From: Chara braunii
Lineage: Eukaryota; Streptophyta; Charophyceae; Charales; Characeae
Reading direction: 5' to 3'
Assembly (NCBI GenBank): GCA_003427395.1
Contig: BFEA01000890.1
Location: 163,553 to 186,646, forward strand
Length of the DNA stretch: 23,094 bases
A model generated the notes under the pieces. That model was not told where the DNA came from and ran no database searches. It worked only from the letters and a program-made list of their open reading frames with translations. Position numbers and translations under genes: made by a program. Positions 15,519 through 23,094 of this stretch are shown piece after piece (the stretch's first letter is position 1; each line of letters starts with the position of its first letter).

Positions 15519-18500
15519 GAGACCTTCTGAATACCTGTTTCGACGACAGAGTTCTCCCAGACTTCTGCAACCCAGGGTTAGTGGAAACAGGAGAAGATTT
15601 CGTCAAAATTACGGCAGATCAAGATGTCTACAAAGTCCAGACAGATTGGTCGAGAGACCATGCTATATCCGTATTTTTTTATGATGAGGCAACGTCTCTG
15701 TCAGTACACGTTAAAAACAGGCTTGTTCGGATATACGAAAATGGATGGGATGCCGCTGGGATTACAGGGGCAGGGGCAGGGCCGGTGAGAGGGGCATTTA
15801 GGAATGAAGGGAAGAATCTGGCAACTTACGTGGCCTCATCAAAACCAAGCGCTGGCTGGATGCTATGGAAAGGGGAAGATAAGGTGATCCTAGACGGCAG
15901 ATCTGACAAGTTGACCTTTTGTGCATGGATGACGGAGCAGCAGCTCCACGATTGGAGAGACGCAATGCACCAAAAATTCTTTTGGATGCGGTGTATGGAA
16001 GTCCCGGTGACGGCGCTGGGGCTCTTGAAAAGAGTAGTTCAAGATGCCCTTGGCCCTATGATCAAGGACTTTCCAGCGTACACCAGTCCGCTAGAACCCG
16101 ATCTTTGGAACATCATGTTTGACCTGTTCCCCTCTACCAAATTACGCTATAAAAAGTGTTTGCAGATTGACCTAACAAAGGACAGCCTAATTAAAATAGA
16201 TGTCATATGTGCAGAGACATCTTGGTATCGACTCTGTCGCCGTCATTTTCATAAGGAATCCGATGATTCCTGCCCACGGGAAAAACGAAAACAAACACTC
16301 GGAAATGACGAAGGGGGAGGTTCTTCGGAAAAGGAAGAACCACCGAAAAACGCATCTAAAGCAGATGGGATACAAAGAGAGGATGAGAGTCTTGAGCCCT
16401 GCTTCAAGGAAGTTCTAATGCGACATATAGATGAGAACGCACAAAAGGAACTTCGTAAGAGGGAAAACAAGGATACGGGGAAGAACAAGGGGAAGGTCAA
16501 TTAGGACCCTCAAGCCTCAACTGGAAACCTATTTAAAGCTAAAACAAAATCCATGTATGTTCCTAGGAAGGGGAGTGGGGTTGTCTCCTCAAAGAAACCA
16601 GCAGAGAAGAAAAGCCCAGACATGTCTTCGCCTTTTGTTTTTGGAGATAAAATTCAAAAAACAAAAAGGACAAAAGGAAAGGGAAATCCAAGAAGAAAGG
16701 CACGCTGGAACCGGATACAGGTAACAACGAGAGGGAGAGCACTCACCCGGTTATGATTCCCCCTCCGGCTAAGAAGGAGAAGGGCAAGGACACTATGATG
16801 GAGGACTCATAACCCGAGAGCGATAAGATCCCGGGGCCTGCCGTCGAGGACCAAGTGGACTTGGACTTGGCCTCCCTATTTCACGATGGAGAAGGTGTGA
16901 AACCGACTCAGCACGGGGGGATGACAAAAGAGGAACTCCAGCACAAGGGCTTCGATTTCACCATTCCGGGTCTTGCAGCAGCAGACCGAATGTCGTTCTC
17001 TAAAGGTAATGATGAAATAATTTCTTAAAAGAAAGCGAAGCTAAATGATGATTCAACTCATTAAACGATAGCAGAAGCAGGGTTGGGTGAGGCGTCAGAT
17101 GAAGTCGGCTCAATCGCACACCCAAAGAAAAGAAGTGCATCTGGAAGGTCGGTTAGAAAACTCTCCTACTGGCTAAGCCAATGATGTCCTTGGGACAGAC
17201 AGATAAGGCTAAGCCGCCTCTGAAAGAGTACTTGGTCCCACTTATACTTTCTGACTCTGCGTTGGGACTGATGCTACTTACGAAGAAGGCAAAAGATGAA
17301 ACCTTGAGCATTCCCACTCTGGAAATTCCAAATATCCCCTCAGCGGATCAGATACGGGATCTGGTAAAAAAACGCGTGTTGAATTTGACAGGATACTGTA
17401 TGATTCTTCCTGAGCCAAAACCAGGTCGCCATGTGGTAGAGTTGAAAGGAGGGGACAAGGCTTACTTTCACATTGTTTTTATGGGACTAAGCTCCGTTTC
17501 AGAGACCTTTGGCCATTGGTGCGCTAAAAGGGTGCACTGGTACCAGATTTCTAACTTGCTGGCTCCAAACAGCGAGAATGCCTTATCCGTTTCTCTAGCC
17601 ACTAAGTGCACAACGAAAAAGGTTACCAATTGGATGGCGAAAACTGACGTAATAGCCGTGGTATCAGAGCCCAAATTCAGAATCTTGGTCATTGCCTCAG
17701 CTATGTCACTAAAGTTCCCCGAAAATGACACCCCTATTCAACTTTCAAGCGGGGCAGACCCAAATGATGGTTCTGCCCCCTAAAATCCGAATTGCCAGTT
17801 GGAATGTTAAGGGATTGGGGGACACCGTAAAAAGACATAAGAGATCAAGGATTCCGGCATGGATGCAGCAGGAGGGAATTCAGATTTTGTGCTTACAGGA
17901 GACTAAGCTTAATACGGATAAAATAGAAGAAATAGGACCTTGGTGCCAGGACCCTCAATTCTAGGGCCCCGCGAGGGGATCCAGAGGAGGTACCGCCATC
18001 TTAATCAATAAGGACATAGACCGTATAATTCTGGACTCATATGCGGACCCGTCTGGCCGACTAGTTTGGGTTAAGGTAGCGGTGGAAGATGAGGACTGGG
18101 CTATTCTCTCAGTGTATGCTGCGATAGACTGCATTAGTCGCGCAACCTTTTTTGCCAGCCTACCAGCATGCATTCCTGACACTGAGAATATGACAATCCT
18201 AGACAACTGGAACACAATTTTATGTCCGGGCTTAGACACTCTCGAACTCTCTCTGTTGAGAGCAGACGCCAATCTACTGTTAACCTTTTTAGAATCTCAG
18301 GAATTTGTGGATACCTTCAGGACTCTCAACCCGGATACTAATGGACATACGTGGTTTGGGGCCAGCCCTGATGAGTTCACCCCACCTCCGAGTAGGAGGT
18401 TGGACTTCATATTCGCAAGGGGAGTCCTTTGAGACAGGTGTGTGACCTCAGAGCTCCGCATCTCCTCAATGTCGGACCACTACCCCATATTTATTGAGAT

Positions 18501-19419
18501 CCTAATTAAAGAAACAGTGGAAAAGGAAAGGTCGCCCTTTAGGCTAAACATCAACAACCTAAAGGATAAAGGAATTCCTCAATGGATAACTCACTAGATG
18601 CAGGTTTGACCCCTAGCTAAAAGTCTGTTTGAAAAGGAAGAGGACTGGGTCCACGTGGGTATCCAAATTATCAGAACAACCATGATCGAGTTTTTCTGCA
18701 TGAAAGCAGCTAGACGAAATTGGAAAGAGACTCAAATTAAAAGAACAATTGAGAAAGCGGAAAACAATATGAGAATAGACCCGTTTATGGACTACTACTG
18801 GGCATGAAAAAGGAAGGAAGCCCTCTCCCAGCTGGAGGAGACTGAACAGCAAAAACAAGCAGACTGGGTTGAGTGGTTGAAGCTATGCGGGATAACAGTT
18901 TACGACAGAATGACAAAACCGGCGTTTCGGTCCTTGGTCCTGCGTCAAGCGAAACCACAAATAAGGGGATTTCAACACCCCTTTTCCCTAGACGTGCCAC
19001 TAGTCCATGACACGGTCAGCTTGTGCCAATATGCACTCAAATACTTCAGGGATATTGTATCCACGCGCAGACCATACGACCACTTTGACACAGACCTATC
19101 CAATGAGTGGACCTCGCATGTGGACAGATTTCAGTCAGAGACAGAGAGAGATTGGATGCCCCTCTGACGGAGAAGAGGTATACAATACAATCAAAAGGAT
19201 GACCCTTGGTAAATGCCCGAGGCTAGATGGCTTACCTGTGGACCTATTTCTTAGTACTTGGGAAGCTTTCGCCCCTTTTTTGTGCTAGGTGTACAACAGA
19301 GCCCTATCTACAGGACATCTACCAAAACGGTTTATTAAAGGGGTGATCTCCCTACTGTTCAAGAAGGGAGACAAAAGAGAAGTCCGCAACTAACGTCCGA
19401 TCTCTGTCTTGAACGTTGT

Positions 19420-19427
19420 TTATAAAA
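19420..19427. repeat. 8-bp TSD, left of MITE
   Basis: TTATAAAA, repeated at 19613-19620. Confidence 0.85.
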
Positions 19428-19612
19428 TGGGGTAACTTCGGCGCAGTCACGAAAACAGTTTGTAATTGCACTTCAGGCAATCCCCTGAATACAACGCACC
19501 CCCACGCGACCCCACCGGACCCGAAACGTAGGTCACATACATTCACCATTACCGGCCCTTTTGCCTCGAGTGCAATTACAAACTCAAACCCTGACTGCGC
19601 CGTAGTTTTCTC
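19428..19612. mobile_element. hAT-like MITE, 185 bp, inside the LINE RT
   Basis: Inverted arms share CGGCGCAGTCA (starting at 19439 on the left) and, further in, AGTTTGTAATTGCACT, exactly inverted near 19569-19584. The outermost bases match less well. It is flanked by the 8-bp duplication TTATAAAA, the length typical of hAT transposons. Removing the element and one TSD joins the LINE reading frame, changing it by one position exactly as observed between 19400 and 19620. No coding capacity. Confidence 0.85.
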
Positions 19613-19620
19613 TTATAAAA
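19613..19620. repeat. 8-bp TSD, right of MITE
   Basis: TTATAAAA, matching 19420-19427. Confidence 0.85.
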
Positions 19621-22379
19621 CATTGGCCAAGACCCTAGCTTTGAGGTTAGTAAACCTACTTCCCGACATAGTGGGATGGGAGGAAGGGGCCTTTGTAAGA
19701 TGGCGGTCCATATTTGAGAACATTCTAACAGCGGTACAAGCACTAGAGATCATTGGGAAAGAGAAGCGAGAGGTCGCGGTCCTTCTTTTGGACATGGAAA
19801 AGGCCTACGACGTAGGATGAGCCTTTGTATCCACTACCTTGAGTAAGTTGGGTTTTGGTCTGGGCTTTAAGACATGGATCAATGCGATGTACTCGGACTC
19901 CGTCTCAACTCTCCAAGTCAACGGTAGGCTATGAGATGAGTTTTCGCTGACCAGATCGATGAGGCAGGGTTGCCCACTAGCCCCCCTCCTATCTGTGTTA
20001 CAACTAAAAATTTTGCTTGATAATATTAGATATAACCGGCTGATAACAGGCATGTCTCTGTCCCCTTCCCTTCCATGGAAGGGAGGGGCGTTGGCAGATG
20101 ACCTTACCTTGGTATGTGAGAATACCCTACTAGCCTTAGATCAAGTTAAATTAACAACAGGTATGTATTGTGTGTTATCTGAGGCATCAATTAACTGGCA
20201 GAAGTCAGTGTATTTCTTACCCTCCTGCTATACTTTTAAGGTGAATTGGGGGCTATGACAAATCCCAGAGGAAAGTTCAGAAAGATTGTTGGGAATCCTG
20301 GTGTCACTGTCTACCTGCTCAGGCTTCTCTAAAGCCCAACACTCAGTACTAACCCAGAAAGTGGTGGGCAGGATTCTTAACTGGCAAAGGAGCTACAAAC
20401 TATCTTTATTTGGACGGACCTTAGTGCTTTCGGCAACTGCTCTATTTGTGCTATGGTTTCCTTTATCCATAGTGAGGCTGGGAGATGAGGCATTCAAGTT
20501 AATCAAGAGAGTTGCTGCCAGATCTCTTAGGAAACCTGGTGCAGAAGAAGGGTAAGGCTAAATATCAAAAATAGTCTGGGAAACTGTGACGCAAAAAAAA
20601 GCGGAAGGTGGCTTGGGTGTGTTGGATCTGCAGCAACAGAATCAGGCACTCTTGGCGAACTGGCCTATCAAAGGTATGTTCGAGGATAGGTCTAAGCTCT
20701 GGATTCAATTGGCTGAGTACACTCTCAGCCAAGAATGAAACCTTTCAGATCCAAGACACATATGGATTTGCCTGCTAGTGCCGTCCTATGCAAAAAGGAG
20801 ACTAACATCTCAAGTCTGGCAAGATATAATGTATGCATGGAAGAAGTTGCAACCGCAGATCTCCAATCAGCCGACGACAAAGCAGGAAATACTTCCGAAA
20901 TAGCCAATCAGACACTTTTCAACAATCCTCGAATTCGGCAGACAGACCAGGAGACATTTACAGCAGGAGAAGGAAGAAGGGCATTTGGTCGATCATGGAT
21001 TGAAAAGGGAGTACTGCAGATTAAGCACATTTGGGATGAGAACAGTAACGATTGGATTTCGGAGGAGGATCTTCAAAGAAGACTACCACGACTCCGGAGT
21101 GTGAAGCGACATTGCCAAGAACTGATCGTAGCAATCCCGACTAGCTGGACCAGCCTGCTGAAGACAGAATCGGAATAAAGCGAAGGCACATGAGTACTGG
21201 CGGACAATGACCCAGAGAAGATATGGAAGGTGTTGGGTCCGGAGCTAGTGTCAGGAACAAGGGTGGAGGAATGGAGCATCCCCGTAACAGCGAAAAATTT
21301 AGACGCGGGTAGACTGCTTCTCGCAAGGCAGGGAAAGATGACAGTACCATCGACCAGGCAACTACAGGAAGTGAGAGCGTTAACCAGTTGTCAAGACAAA
21401 CAAGTTTATTTTCTGGGCACGGCCGCTCATTTCCGAGTGGAACCGCAGGCCTATGCCTGAAAGTGTATTGGCTCATCTAGACTGAGCCAAGCTACAACTC
21501 CACTGGTGGCATACAAACTGATGATTGGTATGAACATACTGAGAGAGATTTCGAGTAAAAAGCTAGCTGCAGTTGCCTCACAAAGATTGGAGAGAGCCAA
21601 AAACGGGCAGACAAACCAGCGGAGTGGGGAGCCCTATGGAAGGCCCTGACCTGGCTGCCCTCACAGAAAGATGCGAGTCTGTTATGGCTACAATCCTTCT
21701 TAGTAGTAGCAACAACAGTTTGGTTAAATAGAAAAAGAATGGACATGGACCAGACATGTGGTAGATGCGATTGGGGATGGGAATGTAACTCTCATCTGTG
21801 GCTCCGTTGTCCGCTGTCAGATGAACTCTGGATGTAGTGGACTGAGAAATGGAACATCATTGCAGACTCTGCGTGGCCGTGGTCGGACGAGTGGACCCTC
21901 TTTGGAATTCTGTCGACCCAAGGTGGAAGTTACTCCAGTGGCTGGGGCTACGTAGCCCTAGTATGCAGAGGTATAATTATGCAAGAAATTTGGAGAGCGA
22001 GGAACTCGCAAGTCTTCAAAAAGAAGAAGATCGTACTTCATGAGCAAGAACATCACTGGCAGATAATGGGAAACATTCGTCGAACCATCCTGGCAGAATG
22101 GCAGGGACACGGCAAGAGTCGGAAGAAAGGACTGCCCTTGTTTCTCAAGACGTGGGCCACAGGTGATACATTACATGATCAGAAGCTATCGTTTGCCCAT
22201 TGGTTGATACCGCCGTGAGGGTTGCCAGGACTCTAGATAGCAAGGATAGTTAATAGCCAGGATTACAGATATATGACTTCCAGTACTAGAGCTTCAGGAT
22301 AAGCTGGATTAAACATTAATGTGGGTTTGGTCTTTCCAGTACAACAAATGATTTTAATGGCTAGGAGCTAGGTACAGAT

Positions 22380-22641
22380 AGCTCCCTTTTACTCTGTGCT
22401 TCAAGTTTAATTTTGGAAAGTGGTTTTAGAATGGGACGCTGGACACAGTTTCCAGCAGCAACGCATGAATATCTAGAGCAGTTGGTTGTCCATAGAGCAG
22501 TGCTCGTAAATGAAACTGGCTGTGGCTGCCAGGATAACTCCGGGTTGAATTGTGAGGTCCCCGGCCTTGTCCCTGTGGTTTTGCAATATAACAGTAAGCC
22601 TTCCCAAAAAAAAAAAAAAGAAAAAAAAACATAAAAAAAAA
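22380..22641 (+). other. LINE 3' UTR and A-rich tail
   Basis: Blocks GGGACGCTGGAC, GTTTCCAGCAG, GCTGCCAGGATAACTCCGGG and GTGAGGTCCCCGGCC also occur, in order, in the 3' UTR of the minus-strand LINE (about 9720-9900 inverted). The tail (22606-22641) is A-rich with G and CAT interruptions. The strong conservation relative to coding sequence suggests this 3' end is the RT recognition site. Confidence 0.85.
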
Positions 22642-23094
22642 TTGGAGACCAGAAAAAGGCTTGAAAGGCTGTCATGTCCATATTCAACAGCTAATTGAAA
22701 AACAAGAAAGAAATTAACAGTGTTGGAGACCCGAAGAAAATTGGCACGCTGTCAGAGAATGCTTCTTTTTTTTGTTCTCCCAACAATTCTCATCTTATTA
22801 CGAAACAAACCGGGAGACGGGCCGGGCGTCCCATACCAAAGAGAACAACGGACCGGGATCGAGTTCCGGCAACTCGCGCCGGATTCAGATGCAGACTGCT
22901 GGGCCGAGGTCCCACTAGCAAAAAGGATATTAGAATCGAGCCTATGTATCGCCCGCAGTCATGACCGCAGGCCATTTTACCGCATGCGGTCATGGTCATG
23001 TCCACGGGGGCCAACCGCGGCAAAAAAAACTTGTGATTTGAAAAGAATAATAGGCCAAAAAAAAAAAGGGGGGGGGGGGGGGGGGGGGGGGAAA
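22642..23094. other. Non-coding right end of the window
   Basis: No gene. TTGGAGACC(A/C)GAA starts two loose repeats at 22642 and 22724. The family M terminus GGGCCGAGGTCCCACTAGC lies at 22901-22919 as a single arm. CATGACCGCA (22960-22969) and TGCGGTCATG (22985-22994) form an inverted pair. The end is A11 (23057-23067) and G24 (23068-23091), a likely contig edge. Confidence 0.6.
22901..22945. mobile_element. Foldback/MITE family M, terminal fragment (copy 3)
   Basis: The 19-bp terminus identical to copy 1 is followed by AAAAAGGATATTAGAAT, a worn match to the next bases of the family. The opposite arm is not found before the window ends. Confidence 0.65.

Larger units (their letters stand above)
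12810..17783 (+). pseudogene. LINE ORF1, split by Harbinger
   Basis: The start is ATG 12810 or, with a better plant-like context, ATG 12822. The first part reads MAAVEPPPPSGSPTINPFSK and runs into the Harbinger left end at 12901. It resumes at 15519 in the frame predicted by removing the element and one TTA. It then runs to TAG at 16502, after which similar lysine-rich sequence continues in the same frame, with further lesions up to TAA 17781-17783. The middle (about 15590-16120; FCAWMTEQQLHDWRDAMHQK, then FFWMRCMEVPVTALGLLKRV) recalls the DUF4283-like RNA-binding region of plant LINE ORF1. CAETSWYRLCRRHFHKESDD near 16208-16267 looks like a worn zinc knuckle. The last part (17181-17783) is unrecognised. 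Assignment as nucleic-acid-binding ORF1p rests mainly on position. Confidence 0.65.
17764..22218 (+). pseudogene. LINE ORF2: APE endonuclease, RT and zf-RVT, heavily mutated
   Basis: The start is ATG 17764 or 17767, overlapping the end of ORF1 by about 20 nt. The APE endonuclease reads IRIASWNVKGL (catalytic Asn), AWMQQEGIQILCLQETK (catalytic Glu), then across TAG 17962 to a worn DNWN motif, RRLDFIFA and, after TGA 18430, SDHYP with the catalytic His. A frameshift near 19150 precedes the RT: KKGDKREVRN, MITE insertion, LLLDMEKAYD (A), MRQGCPLAPLLSVLQLK (B), GGALADDLTLV (C). Later frames hold the thumb (LSLFGRTLVLSATALFVLWF) and zf-RVT CGRCDWGWECNSHLWLRC at about 21757-21810. At least ten stops separate these blocks. 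Gene order and motifs match the minus-strand copy throughout. Confidence 0.9.
12715..22641 (+). mobile_element. Old full-length L1-like LINE, plus strand, carrying nested insertions
   Basis: It has ORF1, ORF2 (APE-type endonuclease, RT, zf-RVT), a 3' UTR shared with the minus-strand copy, and an A-rich tail at 22606-22641. ORF1 is interrupted by Harbinger (12901-15515) and the RT by a MITE (19428-19612). The 5' end probably lies further left, before the minus-strand LINE, near 9271; 12715 is only the first base right of that insertion. At least ten stops and several frameshifts mark it as long dead. Confidence 0.88.

Noticed and set aside
12028-22218. The two LINE copies as one twin-primed, inverted insertion
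   Set aside because: Both have their own RT, zf-RVT, 3' UTR and poly(A), and the minus copy has its own TSD.

Overview
This window reads as a eukaryotic, gene-poor stretch made almost entirely of nested mobile elements and small-RNA relics. No ordinary host gene is visible. Several features point to the green lineage, most likely a charophyte alga such as Chara: a U6 snRNA fragment with the plant-type 3' end, a Penelope-like retroelement with its GIY-YIG endonuclease placed before the reverse transcriptase (the 'Chlamys' layout known from green algae and spike mosses), L1-like LINEs with the plant zf-RVT tail, and a Harbinger transposase fragment that resembles Chara proteins as I remember them. 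The species call is inference. Both window ends are C/G homopolymers, which suggests a complete short contig.

Layout. 1-1085: no gene. 1086-5362: a Penelope-like element (PLE) with a coiled-coil first ORF, then an endonuclease-RT ORF. 5363-6060: its probable 3' region, with a T-rich microsatellite, a well-formed type I hammerhead ribozyme (5865-5914) and short tandem repeats. 6060-9640: a patchwork of two foldback (MITE-like) elements, a 548-bp retrozyme-like element with two direct repeats that each carry a type III hammerhead ribozyme (minus strand), relics of U2, U6 and a tRNA, and several inverted repeats. 9654-12700: a 5'-truncated LINE on the minus strand with poly(A) tail and a 12-bp target-site duplication (TSD). 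12715-22641 (probably beginning near 9271): an older full-length LINE of the same family on the plus strand. Its ORF1 is split by a 2615-bp PIF/Harbinger element with a TTA TSD, and its RT is split by a 185-bp hAT-like MITE with an 8-bp TSD. 22642-23094: short repeats and a foldback fragment.

History. The plus LINE arrived first and has decayed. The minus LINE then landed in its 5' region, Harbinger in ORF1 and the MITE in the RT. Each insertion boundary can be read from the TSD, and each restores the interrupted reading frame when removed in silico.

The most interesting content is catalytic RNA. There are three hammerhead ribozymes of two types within 2.2 kb, one of them next to an N-terminal-endonuclease PLE, a clade reported to lack canonical hammerheads. 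The other two lie in a small element predicted to give a 423-nt circular RNA and inserted in a (TA)n microsatellite.
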